From an uncultured Alphaproteobacteria bacterium (GTDB taxonomy: Bacteria; Pseudomonadota; Alphaproteobacteria; MPNO01; UBA2964): DNA of 64,000 nucleotides. A program made the position numbers and the translations under genes. The stretch lies in contig OX638326.1 of NCBI GenBank assembly GCA_951812775.1, forward strand, positions 124,001 to 188,000. The letters are read 5' to 3'. Below the pieces are notes generated by a model. It had not been told where the DNA came from, searched no databases, and worked only from the letters and a program-made list of their open reading frames with translations. Each line of letters starts with the position of its first letter. Position 1 is the first letter of the stretch. Shown piece by piece: positions 8,834 to 16,698 of the stretch.

Positions 8834-9109
8834 TCATCGCTGAAAGCGATCAATCAAAGCGGCAATCATAAAGCTAACACCGCTTGGCATCGTCAAGATG
8901 ATTGTCCAACTCTTTCCGGCACTTGAAGAGAGAATTTCGAGGACACCGCCGTTATTGGCGACGTCCATGGCAACAGGCGCTTCAGAGTACTGATTGGAAA
9001 GCTGGTTCACGACGACGTTGCGTTCGGTGCACATGGGTTGCTGCGCGGAAACGGCTGAAAGTGAACCTAAAAGGGTCACTAAGCATATGACCAGGGCGGT
9101 ACGGAGCAT
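8834..9109 (-). CDS. Small secreted protein of unknown function
   Basis: A 91-residue protein with a signal peptide (MLRTALVICLVTLLGSLSAVSA, cleavage before QQP) and a mature part of about 69 residues. Visible features are a single Cys in QPMCTERN, the segment NQLSNQYSEAPVAM and a C-terminal stretch ILTMPSGVSFMIAA. I have seen similar short secreted proteins as conserved hypotheticals in alphaproteobacteria, but no function is known to me. It is a single gene facing the DUF192 gene. Confidence 0.7.
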   Translation of the reverse strand: MLRTALVICLVTLLGSLSAVSAQQPMCTERNVVVNQLSNQYSEAPVAMDVANNGGVLEILSSSAGKSWTIILTMPSGVSFMIAALIDRFQR

Positions 9110-9190
9110 CTGCTTCTCCTTTCCCGTTAGGGTGTTTGCCCTGTTGAAGAGGCAAGTTTGAGACCAACACTGTTAAAGAACCCTTACCAT

Positions 9191-9247
9191 TTAAAAGGGT
9201 TTATAGAGGTTAAAAGGGTTTATAGAGGTTAAAAGGGTTTATAGAGG
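9191..9247 (+). repeat. Three exact tandem copies of a 19-bp unit
   Basis: The unit ttaaaagggtttatagagg occurs at 9191-9209, 9210-9228 and 9229-9247 with no mismatch. It lies between a small secreted-protein gene and the eutA-like gene and codes for nothing. It is one of five exact short tandem duplications in the window. Confidence 0.95.
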
Positions 9248-9374
9248 CCAAAGCCCGATGAGAGTGGGCTGGTCGTTGGCGAACAATGGGAAATGTAGTA
9301 TGTAGCGCGCTGTGCAGGACCAAAAACAGACGAGCAAATACCTGCGAAACATCTATCGATAGCCGGAGAACAGT

Positions 9375-11126
9375 ATGGGCCAGAGCGAAGGTCGTGACGA
9401 TAACGACGAAACGGAAGCAAAAGAAGAGCGTGCAACGCCAACTGGTCCGCCTCCCGGGCATACCCTTGAAGACCATGAATATGGTGATGTGTTCTTTCAT
9501 GAACATGGTCCGGATGCCGATCACGATCATGACGCGGATTTTGACGGTCCAATCGAAGAGAACCCACTTTGGATTGCTGACAACGTTCGTTTAAACAGTG
9601 TCGGCATTGATGTGGGGTCTTCCGGGACGCAGGTTATCTTTTCACGATTGCATTTGCGCCGAATGGCGGAAGATATGTCGAGCCGCTATTTTGTCGTCAA
9701 TCGTGAAACCCTGTTTCAGTCTCCTGTTGCTCTGACGCCATATGAAAGCGAAACCCGTATTTCTGACGAACAGCTTGGCAAAATTCTCGATGATGCCTAT
9801 GAAGCGGCGGGTCTTGGTCCGGATGATATTGACGCCGGAGCCGTAATTCTGACCGGTGAAGCTTTGCGCCGCGAGAATTCCCGGGCAATTGCAGCTACCG
9901 TATCAGATAAAGGCGGTGATTTTGTTTGCGCGACGGCCGGGCATCATATGGAAAGTATGTTGGCAGCTTTTGGCTCTGGTGCTGCGAAGGCCTCCCAGGA
10001 AGGTAATCGGCGTATCCTTAATGTTGATATCGGCGGTGGAACCGCAAAGTTGGCTATTCTCGAAGAAGGCCAAGTCAAGGTTACAGCGGCCGTTCACGTC
10101 GGTGGCCGTTTACAGGTGGTGGATGAAGATGGTGTCATTATTCGTCTGGACCCCGCCGGTCGAACCCACGCCGCGCGCGCTGGCTTTGATTGGTCTATTG
10201 GCGACAAGGTGACATCCGAGCAGCTTGATAAGGTGGCGGATGGCATGGCGGCCACAATGATCGACTCGCTCATTGTTCGTCCGATTCCGGAAGATATTGA
10301 AAATTTCTATCTGACGGATACTATCCTCGATTGGGAAAAAATTGATGGCGTGATGTTTTCGGGGGGCGTCTCAGAATACGTTTATGGTCGGGAAGAACGG
10401 GACTTCGGCGATATGGGACGGCGCTTGGGTCATGCTCTTGCCCGCCGGTTGGAAGCCGACGCGCTCCCATGGCCTTTATTGCCCGCCGGTGAGTGCATTC
10501 GGGCGACAGCGCTGGGGGCGTCGGAATATTCTGTTCAGCTCTCTGGCAATACCTGTTTTATTTCAAACCAGGGTGAATTGTTGCCGCGTCGTAATCTGCA
10601 GGTCATTCAGCCACCCTATGAGTGTCCCGAGGAAATCGTACCTGAAGAAGTCGCCCAAGCAGTCAAATCCCACAGACGGGCCTTCGAAGTGGACAACGAT
10701 GATCGGGAAATAGCGCTTTCCTTTCACTGGAAGGGAATGCCTGCTTATGAACGGTTATTGGCTTTTGCCAAAGGGTTGGAACTCGGCCTGGACGACATGA
10801 TTGCGGCTGGTAAGCCGTTATTCATCGTGTTGGATGGGGATATCGCTCAATCTTTGGGTCACATCCTTAAAGATGAACTGGAAATTCTAGTCGGCGTGCT
10901 CGTTATCGATGGTGTTGTGCTTTGGGATTTTGATTACATCGATTTGGGTAAAATCAGACTTCCGTCGCGGACGGTTCCGGTAACGATCAAATCGCTGGTT
11001 TTCTCGGACGACCCGCGTTCAGGGCAGAGGCTGGATCACGAACACGGGCATTCTCATGACCATGGTGACGGTCATCACCATCATCATGGCGATCATGATC
11101 ATGGCCATAGTCATAGCCACGATTAA
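9375..11126 (+). CDS. EutA-like reactivating factor with His-rich ends
   Basis: A 583-residue protein of the EutA family (ethanolamine ammonia-lyase reactivase), an actin/Hsp70-like ATPase fold. Phosphate-binding loops are visible: NSVGIDVGSSGTQ near residue 74 and LNVDIGGGTAKLAIL near residue 215. The N-terminus (residues 25-60) is rich in His and Asp, and the last about 30 residues alternate His, Asp, Gly and Ser, a likely metal-binding tail. No eutB or eutC gene for the lyase subunits lies in the window, so the partner of this reactivase is unknown. The next gene is a bicupin 128 bp downstream on the same strand. EutA membership is clear; an ethanolamine role is doubtful. Confidence 0.82.
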   Translation: MGQSEGRDDNDETEAKEERATPTGPPPGHTLEDHEYGDVFFHEHGPDADHDHDADFDGPIEENPLWIADNVRLNSVGIDVGSSGTQVIFSRLHLRRMAEDMSSRYFVVNRETLFQSPVALTPYESETRISDEQLGKILDDAYEAAGLGPDDIDAGAVILTGEALRRENSRAIAATVSDKGGDFVCATAGHHMESMLAAFGSGAAKASQEGNRRILNVDIGGGTAKLAILEEGQVKVTAAVHVGGRLQVVDEDGVIIRLDPAGRTHAARAGFDWSIGDKVTSEQLDKVADGMAATMIDSLIVRPIPEDIENFYLTDTILDWEKIDGVMFSGGVSEYVYGREERDFGDMGRRLGHALARRLEADALPWPLLPAGECIRATALGASEYSVQLSGNTCFISNQGELLPRRNLQVIQPPYECPEEIVPEEVAQAVKSHRRAFEVDNDDREIALSFHWKGMPAYERLLAFAKGLELGLDDMIAAGKPLFIVLDGDIAQSLGHILKDELEILVGVLVIDGVVLWDFDYIDLGKIRLPSRTVPVTIKSLVFSDDPRSGQRLDHEHGHSHDHGDGHHHHHGDHDHGHSHSHD

Positions 11127-11254
11127 CGAAGACAACAATGTTGCTGCGGATGCTCTTGGCAGTGACAGGTAAATGAGTATAAAAAACGATTTATAGATGG
11201 ATCCCCTGAAAATCTAGAAACGGGGAAGAACCTGCGATTAGGGAGAATTGATAA

Positions 11255-12397
11255 ATGTCTGACGGTGGTGAAAAAAAGACCGCGATAGTTTCGGATGAAA
11301 TGGCGAAGAAATTCGCAACAGAAAAAGAAACACCATACACGCGCTGGGTCCGGAACGAAGGTTTGGACATCATCGACTCGATATACGTAAAGAACCTTTA
11401 TACCGTAGACTTGAAGCCATGGGCGCGCCGCGAAGGAAGCGGTGTGTATCTCAACCATGATGCCTCGCGTACGACGAATGACTGTTACGTTTGTGAGATT
11501 CCAGCCGGCAAAAAATTAGCGCCGCAACGTATGATCTACGAAGAAATGATCATGATCCTGTCGGGCCGGGGGTCAACCACCGTCTGGAACGATAAGGGGG
11601 ATCGTATCACCTTTGAATGGGGACCCGGTGCTCTGTTTGCTGTTCCGCTTAATTGCTGGCATCAGCATTTTAATGCTTCAGGCAAGGATCCGGCCCGTTT
11701 TGTGGCTGTGACGAATGCACCGCCTTTAATCAATGTGTATGAGGATCCTGAGTTTGTTTTCAACACGCCCTATGACTTTAAAGGGCGGTTTGACGGTGAA
11801 CCCGATTACTTCGCGGCGAAATCTGAAACCGAAGGATTTAAATTGGTCACCAATTTCGTCCCGGATGCTGTAAATCTTCCACTGATTACGGCTAAGGAAC
11901 GCGGCGCAGGTGGTGGGCATATCCGCTTTAACTTCGCCAAAAGTTCGATGAATGCCCATATTTCTCAGTTTCCGATCGGAACCTATAAGAAATGCCATCG
12001 CCATGGCCCGGGTGCTCATGTCATTATACTTTCCGGTGAAGGCTATTCTCTGATGTGGCCGGATGGGGAGGAGCCTCGCTATTACCCGTGGGAAGTTGGA
12101 ACCATGATTGTTCCGCCTAACATGTGGTGGCATCAGCATTTCAACACCGGACCAACACCGTCACGCTATCTAGCCTTTAAATATGAAGGTGTGGCTGTCC
12201 GAAATGCCCAGGGCGTTCCGAAGTCCTGGATATCCTCGCGGATCGGTGGAGATCAGATCGATTATGCTGATGAGAGTGAAGCAGTGCGGTCCAGATTTAC
12301 CGAGGCGCTTTCCAAGCATGACCTCGAACATGATATGGACCAGTTCTATGAAGCTGAGGTGCCTGACCTTCCGCCAAAACCGGCGGCTGCTGAATAG
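11255..12397 (+). CDS. Bicupin protein (dioxygenase-like)
   Basis: A 380-residue protein with two cupin domains. The first (about residues 76-156) contains YEEMIMILSGRG and CWHQHF; the second (about 230-320) contains KKCHRHGPGAH, ILSGEGYSLMW and MWWHQHF, giving a set of four His suited to a metal. The architecture resembles gentisate-type ring-cleaving dioxygenases, but the sequence is not close enough to name the substrate. AGGGAG lies upstream of the ATG at 11255. It follows the EutA-like gene and may form an operon with it. Confidence 0.78.
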   Translation: MSDGGEKKTAIVSDEMAKKFATEKETPYTRWVRNEGLDIIDSIYVKNLYTVDLKPWARREGSGVYLNHDASRTTNDCYVCEIPAGKKLAPQRMIYEEMIMILSGRGSTTVWNDKGDRITFEWGPGALFAVPLNCWHQHFNASGKDPARFVAVTNAPPLINVYEDPEFVFNTPYDFKGRFDGEPDYFAAKSETEGFKLVTNFVPDAVNLPLITAKERGAGGGHIRFNFAKSSMNAHISQFPIGTYKKCHRHGPGAHVIILSGEGYSLMWPDGEEPRYYPWEVGTMIVPPNMWWHQHFNTGPTPSRYLAFKYEGVAVRNAQGVPKSWISSRIGGDQIDYADESEAVRSRFTEALSKHDLEHDMDQFYEAEVPDLPPKPAAAE

Positions 12398-12459
12398 AGA
12401 CTACTTCCCTTCTTTTGTTAATAGAAATATTAAGAAATAGAGATAACTGTCTGATATTG

Positions 12460-12927
12460 CTAATTTTCTGTTCGAATATTGTGTGAGGTCTCCACGGCGT
12501 CTTCGTCGGTTAGAAAATTTGCACTATGAATGCCGATGACGGCTAATTCTTCGTCCCTTTCTGGTCTTTCTCCGGTAACGCCAATGGCGCCGAGGAGGGC
12601 TCCTTCACCGTTTCGGACAAGCATCCCGCCGTCTTCAGCAAAAATTTTGTTATCCGACGCTTTAAAAAGATAATCCATAAACACTGGACGCTCTTTCGCG
12701 CGGTACCGGACAAGCGAGCTTGACCGTCCCATGGCAAGCGATGCGTAGCATTTCCCATGGGCCATTTCGAAACGCATCATTGAAGAATCATCCTCCTTTT
12801 TAAAGGCAATAACGCTGCCGCCCTGATCTGTTACCGCAACGGCCATTGGCTTGTTGTTGGACCGTCGTGCTTCGGCAAAGACCGCATCAATCATGGTCTC
12901 GGCTTGTGAAAGTGTAATTGTGGTCAT
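12460..12927 (-). CDS. GlcG/HbpS family protein (DUF336)
   Basis: A 155-residue single-domain protein of the GlcG/HbpS family. Typical segments are the N-terminal helix TLSQAETMIDAVFAEA, VAVTDQGGSVIAFKKEDD, and the glycine-rich stretch GGMLVRNGEGALLGAIGVTG. Family members have been linked to haem or small-molecule binding; none has a firmly assigned reaction. It stands alone on the minus strand. A second, better-preserved paralogue lies at 59581-60009. Confidence 0.85.
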   Translation of the reverse strand: MTTITLSQAETMIDAVFAEARRSNNKPMAVAVTDQGGSVIAFKKEDDSSMMRFEMAHGKCYASLAMGRSSSLVRYRAKERPVFMDYLFKASDNKIFAEDGGMLVRNGEGALLGAIGVTGERPERDEELAVIGIHSANFLTDEDAVETSHNIRTEN

Positions 12928-13029
12928 AGTGGCTCCTGATTTATCAAATTCGCAAAATTCCAGATTTTATTGATCAATTTGCCCGTTTATCTTGCCTGAA
13001 CGATAAAAACCGCTTATGTGGTGCGTCGT

Positions 13030-13106
13030 CGGGGTGTAGCGCAGCCTGGTAGCGCATCTGCTTTGGGAGCAGAGGGCCGGGAGTTCAAATCTCTCCACCC
13101 CGACCA
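13030..13106 (+). tRNA. tRNA-Pro (anticodon TGG)
   Basis: The 77-base sequence folds as a cloverleaf with the acceptor pairs CGGGGTG/CACCCCG, a D-arm GCGCAGCCTGGTAGCGC, the anticodon loop CTTTGGGAG with anticodon TGG, and a T-arm containing GTTCAAATC. The 3' CCA is encoded. It lies between the divergently oriented GlcG-like gene and citryl-CoA lyase. Confidence 0.97.
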
Positions 13107-13126
13107 TTTCTTCGATCAGTTCCTTG

Positions 13127-13912
13127 TCATTGGCTTTCTTTAGACGTCGTCTCGACAGCTTCGTCAGCATATTTGATGAGATGGCGTGCCAGTCCTGTCT
13201 TTTTTTCCTCAACAATATGGGCAACCAGACCGGCCGCGTGTCCGACCACGGCAACGCCCCGCATGGCTTCCACAGGAAATCCGATTTCGCTTAGAACCGC
13301 GGCCATTGCACCGGTAACGTTCAGGACCAAACGCCTGCCCATCGACTTTTCAATCTCCTCTTCCAGCAATTTCATCAAGTCGATGAATTTACCGTCGCAG
13401 CCAGCGTTCCTTGCTACTTCGAACAAGCGGGTTGCACGGGGATCTTCCGGAAAGTAGTGGGGATGGCCAAAACCGGGGATGCGTTTCTTTTGTGCCCGGT
13501 GCTCTGCGACGACCTGAGCTGCCCAAGCGCTGGGGTTCTCGTTTGTCACTGCTGCTTCCGCCAATAATCGTCCGGCACCACTCATCGTACCAACGTGGCG
13601 GTTGGCGACGAGCAACAGTCCTGCAGAAATCGCGACCTGCATGTCTTCTGGTACAGAATCTTCAATTAATCGGGCTACCAAGGCGCTGGGTGTCAGGCCG
13701 TGATCCATCAAAATATTCAGACAGGCATCCAAACAGGCTGTTTGACCAGTTGTTGGCATTGCGCCTGTAACGATAAAGCAGAATGTTTCGGTAAAGCTCT
13801 TTTCGCCGACGATCTCGGTCAGGGTATCCAGTCCGCGGATCGTTAGCGTCTCGGTATCAGAATGAGTTGACCCAATTTCAGTAACGGGTGGCTTATTGGG
13901 GGGCTTAGACAT
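13127..13912 (-). CDS. Citryl-CoA lyase (citrate synthase superfamily)
   Basis: A 261-residue protein of the citrate synthase fold, shorter than true citrate synthase (about 430 residues), which matches the citryl-CoA lyase / CitE-like partner class. Citrate-synthase catalytic motifs are visible: the His region IPGFGHPHYFPEDPRA and the C-terminal GMRGVAVVGHAAGLVAH. It is expected to interconvert citryl-CoA with acetyl-CoA and oxaloacetate, or an analogous acyl-CoA. Its ATG overlaps by 8 bp the end of the interrupted frame upstream, so the two were probably co-translated. Confidence 0.85.
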   Translation of the reverse strand: MSKPPNKPPVTEIGSTHSDTETLTIRGLDTLTEIVGEKSFTETFCFIVTGAMPTTGQTACLDACLNILMDHGLTPSALVARLIEDSVPEDMQVAISAGLLLVANRHVGTMSGAGRLLAEAAVTNENPSAWAAQVVAEHRAQKKRIPGFGHPHYFPEDPRATRLFEVARNAGCDGKFIDLMKLLEEEIEKSMGRRLVLNVTGAMAAVLSEIGFPVEAMRGVAVVGHAAGLVAHIVEEKKTGLARHLIKYADEAVETTSKESQ

Positions 13913-14204
13913 TGCCGGGTCGCTTTCTCTTGCCGTTGCTCAGATCAAGAGAGTAGTCACCACGTACTGGTGCTGCAATGTTCAGCGGATAGGGTGGGAA
14001 ATCAAAATCAGGAGGAAGAGCCCTGAGTCTATCGGGGTTGTGTGCGCTTCAGCTTTTTGCGCAGGCTTTTTCCAGGGTTTCTGCCTGCTTCATTTGTTTA
14101 GGCGTCATTTGCTGGGCCATAAAATCTCTAACAAGATGAACGGGATCGTTACGCCGTTGTCCTGATAGAATCTTTTGTATTTCCAAGGCATTATGGTTAA
14201 TAAC
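13905..14204 (-). pseudogene. Interrupted small gene upstream of citryl-CoA lyase (in-frame TGA)
   Basis: A frame of about 99 codons runs from 14204 to a TAA at 13907-13905, broken by one TGA at 14051-14049. Both halves look like real protein: RRNDPVHLVRDFMAQQM and MTPKQMKQAETLEKA before the TGA, and NPDRLRALPPDFDFPPYP, LNIAAPVRGDYSLDLSNG after it. Continuity of frame, and the final TAA overlapping the citryl-CoA lyase ATG, argue for one ancestral gene in which a Trp codon (TGG) became TGA. No ATG opens the first half; TTG at 14186 is the nearest common start. The MTPKQ helix resembles the tail of Sel1-type proteins, but I do not recognise the family. Confidence 0.5.
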
Positions 14205-14262
14205 TTACCGGTAACGGTTTCGTGCTAAACCGAAAACGCATTTAAATAGAGGCGGAAGATCA

Positions 14263-14577
14263 ATGGCAGGCGCAAGGATATATAAACCAGCCAAGACAGC
14301 GATGCAGTCTGGTAAGGCAAAAACGAAAAATTGGGTTCTGGAATTCGAGCCTTCTAGTGCAAAGCGGCCAGACAATCTTATGGGTTGGACCGGTAGTCAG
14401 GATATGAGCAGTGACCAGGTACGATTACGATTCGCGGATAAGGAACAAGCGATTGCCTTCGCGGATAAATGCGGCATTGAATATCGTGTCCAGGAGACAG
14501 CGGAAAAAAGCGTAACGCCGAAAAGCTATGCTGATAACTTTCACCCCGACCGCGTGCCCGGGAACTGGACCCACTAA
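14263..14577 (+). CDS. ETC complex I subunit, NDUFS4-like
   Basis: A 104-residue protein of the NDUFS4 / 18-kDa complex I family, known in alphaproteobacteria and mitochondria. The motifs ARIYKPAKTAMQSG, NWVLEFEP, PDNLMGWTGSQDM and the closing SYADNFHPDRVPGNWTH are all characteristic. It is a soluble accessory subunit at the matrix-arm (cytosolic) side of NADH:ubiquinone oxidoreductase. A purine-rich GGCGGAAG precedes the ATG. It is a single gene away from any nuo operon, which is usual. Confidence 0.95.
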   Translation: MAGARIYKPAKTAMQSGKAKTKNWVLEFEPSSAKRPDNLMGWTGSQDMSSDQVRLRFADKEQAIAFADKCGIEYRVQETAEKSVTPKSYADNFHPDRVPGNWTH

Positions 14578-14588
14578 CCAGGGCTTTT

Positions 14589-14969
14589 TTAATTCAGGAC
14601 TGCCTTGTCGATGAAAAACAATGCAGTGAGATAAGATCTTACTGAAATTAGTCCGTTCGCATTATCGACCATTTCAGATGAGACATTGTCCTTGCCAAGC
14701 ATGATGGCAATCACGGACTGAACCGTGGCACCATCCGTTTTAAGAGCGCTGATGAAGGCTACCGACTCGGGTGAGTCAGCCGAAATACTTTCGGCGTCGG
14801 ACAATATCTCACCTGTGGCCTCGTTGAATTGAGTTAAGAAGGTCCGGATATGGGCGCCATCCGGACCAGCTCCCTCATCAGAACGACCCTGAGCCGCATA
14901 AGCCAGCATAAATTCATAGGCTTCCTCAATCAGCTCGATTTTTTGTCGTATTTCAGCGCTATTTGTCAT
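14589..14969 (-). CDS. Conserved-looking protein of unknown function, last gene of the Mo-hydroxylase operon
   Basis: A 126-residue, mainly helical soluble protein beginning with a coiled-coil-like stretch (AEIRQKIELIEEAYEFML). No signal peptide or membrane segment and no family that I recognise. It overlaps the cytochrome b gene by 11 bp and so belongs to the same operon as the molybdenum hydroxylase subunits. Its role could be in assembly or regulation of that complex, which is inference from position only. Confidence 0.65.
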   Translation of the reverse strand: MTNSAEIRQKIELIEEAYEFMLAYAAQGRSDEGAGPDGAHIRTFLTQFNEATGEILSDAESISADSPESVAFISALKTDGATVQSVIAIMLGKDNVSSEMVDNANGLISVRSYLTALFFIDKAVLN

Positions 14970-15507
14970 TTTGGATATCCTGAGGGCCAGACGGTTTTCC
15001 GAAAATCATGGATTGAAGCAATGTGCGGTGCTCGGGCAGAAAAGCAAAGTAAATATGCAGTATGAAAAAGAAAATCAGGAGCATCGAGGCGCCGCCGTGA
15101 ATGCTATACACAATTCCCCAGTTCCAGTCCGATAAAATTGAAGGGTCTCTTTTCCATAAGGGGGTATCAATCTTTGCCATCATGATTCCGCCCGTGATCA
15201 GTAGAGCCAGCACGATTGTTCCTACGGACCAATGATATAGCTTCTGATGTACGTCGTATTTTTGTTCAGGCGCTGACGACATCTTCATGTCGGCGCCGGT
15301 CGGGAGCATTTCCTTGAGCCCGTGAACGAAAACAGCACGGTAAAGATGATAAATTATCGCCACGATTAGAAGGACACCTGCCATCCAGTGTATCGGAACC
15401 CAGTCAAACTTAACGCCGAGAATTGGCAAGAAAGCTGTCCCGAGAAGGATTATGACCAAAAGAGCCATGATCCAGTGAAACAGGCGGTCAGCCAGCTTGT
15501 GTCGCAT
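14959..15507 (-). CDS. Membrane cytochrome b (cytochrome b561 / Ni-Fe hydrogenase b-type)
   Basis: A 182-residue four-helix membrane protein. Candidate haem-ligand His residues lie in helix 1 (LFHWIMALLVIILLG), helix 2 (IHWMAGVLLIVAIIYHLYR), the third (LYHWSVGTIVLALLITGG) and the fourth (IHGGASMLLIFFFILHIYF). Proteins of this type pass electrons between periplasmic dehydrogenases and the quinone pool. Position in an operon with Tat-exported molybdenum hydroxylase subunits suggests it is their electron acceptor in the inner membrane. Confidence 0.85.
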   Translation of the reverse strand: MRHKLADRLFHWIMALLVIILLGTAFLPILGVKFDWVPIHWMAGVLLIVAIIYHLYRAVFVHGLKEMLPTGADMKMSSAPEQKYDVHQKLYHWSVGTIVLALLITGGIMMAKIDTPLWKRDPSILSDWNWGIVYSIHGGASMLLIFFFILHIYFAFLPEHRTLLQSMIFGKPSGPQDIQNDK

Positions 15508-15542
15508 TATGGGCGGTTAATTCTTCGAATCTATATACAGAT

Positions 15543-15683
15543 TTAACGGCGGAACAGCTTTATAGCCTGATGAAGGAGGATAACAGCAAATGCAGCGGCA
15601 GCGGGGACCCAAAGGAGGTCCCACGACATGCCGAGCAACATTTCCTGTCCCCAGACATTCTTGGAAAAACGGAAAAGCTCCAT
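15543..15683 (-). CDS. 46-residue membrane peptide in the Mo-hydroxylase operon
   Basis: A small open frame starting at ATG 15683, three bases after the stop of the FAD subunit gene, and ending at TAA 15545-15543, just ahead of the cytochrome b gene. It encodes MELFRFSKNVWGQ, then a hydrophobic helix (WVPAAAAFAVILLHQAI) and a basic end KLFRR, so it is a single-pass membrane peptide. Tight spacing within a one-direction operon is the main evidence that it is real. It may anchor the hydroxylase to the cytochrome b. No family is known to me. Confidence 0.6.
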   Translation of the reverse strand: MELFRFSKNVWGQEMLLGMSWDLLWVPAAAAFAVILLHQAIKLFRR

Positions 15684-15686
15684 TGG

Positions 15687-16676
15687 TTAGGCGAGCGATC
15701 TCACCGCACGTGCAGCCAAATTGCCCATCAATGGAATTTTGAAATGGTTGTAGTTGAGAGCTTTAGCGCCACGGGCGGCAACCCGTTTCGCGAGCGTCTC
15801 CATCTCTGCTCCAACCTTTTCGCCTTTCATCAGGCTTTCGACATTCGACAAACGCCGCGGCGTGCACTGCACGCCGCCGCATGCCATGCGGACATCTGAT
15901 ACCTTTCCACCCGATACCTTGGCGACCATGGCGACATTGACCAAAGCAAAATCCCAGGTTTCGCGATCAGCAACTTTTTCGAAATATTGCTTTGCGCCAG
16001 CCCATTTTTTGGGGACACGGACCTCCGTCAGAATGTCGCCTTTTTCAAGAACGGTCATTCTCGTGATATCTGTTGCTGGACCGATAAAGAATTTCTCGGC
16101 AGAGACAGTTCGTGTTTTCCCATCCCTGGCAATTACCATGTCCGCTTCAAGAGCGACGAGAGCAGGGCCCGTATCAGAAGGCGTTACGGCAACGCACCGG
16201 GAAGCCTCAAACAAGGCATGTTCTCGGTTCATGGCAGTTGGCGTATTGGCGTAACAGGTATTACCGCCGGCCCGGTAGCACGGAAATCCATCGCGGTAAT
16301 AGGAGCAGCGCGTGTCTTGTGCAACATTACCGCCCAAGGTTCCTGAATTGCGAATTTGTGGACTTGCCACCCGTCCCGCGGCTTCCACCAACAAGGGAAA
16401 GTTCTTCTTGAGCAGTGAACTGTCTTCGATTTCTGACAACGTCGATAGGGCGCCGATAGAGATATAGTTCCCTTTGTCTGAAACTCCATGAAGCTGTTTC
16501 AGGCCGGTTATATCGATAACCGCACTGGGTCGCTTAACCCGGTCCTTAAACCAGTCGAAGCTGTCTTTACCGCCGGCGACAATCCACGCTTCCTTACCAT
16601 GCTTGTCGAGGAGCTTTGCTGCTTCCTCGATACTGGCAGGTGCGAACAGGTCGAATGAGTGCATTACATCAGTCAT
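15687..16676 (-). CDS. Molybdenum hydroxylase FAD subunit with extra Cys loop (CoxM/HcrB-like)
   Basis: A 329-residue FAD-binding subunit of the xanthine dehydrogenase family. FAD-binding motifs are VAGGKDSFDW near residue 35 and NSGTLGGNVAQDTRC near residue 110. A Cys-rich loop with Cys124, 133, 141 and 161 matches the pattern by which 4-hydroxybenzoyl-CoA reductase beta and PaoB hold a [4Fe-4S] cluster. The ATG at 16676 has GGAAAGGAAAC upstream; the open frame extends 26 codons further, across the end of the Mo-subunit gene. It follows the Mo subunit by 22 bp. Confidence 0.9.
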   Translation of the reverse strand: MTDVMHSFDLFAPASIEEAAKLLDKHGKEAWIVAGGKDSFDWFKDRVKRPSAVIDITGLKQLHGVSDKGNYISIGALSTLSEIEDSSLLKKNFPLLVEAAGRVASPQIRNSGTLGGNVAQDTRCSYYRDGFPCYRAGGNTCYANTPTAMNREHALFEASRCVAVTPSDTGPALVALEADMVIARDGKTRTVSAEKFFIGPATDITRMTVLEKGDILTEVRVPKKWAGAKQYFEKVADRETWDFALVNVAMVAKVSGGKVSDVRMACGGVQCTPRRLSNVESLMKGEKVGAEMETLAKRVAARGAKALNYNHFKIPLMGNLAARAVRSLA

Positions 16677-16698
16677 TGGTCCGTTTCCTTTCCGCCAG

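Noticed and set aside
9191..9247. Three 19-bp repeats as a CRISPR array
   Set aside because: The copies are directly adjacent with no spacers and no cas genes are present; they are a plain tandem repeat.
14049..14051. TGA as selenocysteine codon
   Set aside because: No SECIS-like hairpin was evident just downstream and the context suggests Trp; a nonsense mutation or error is simpler.
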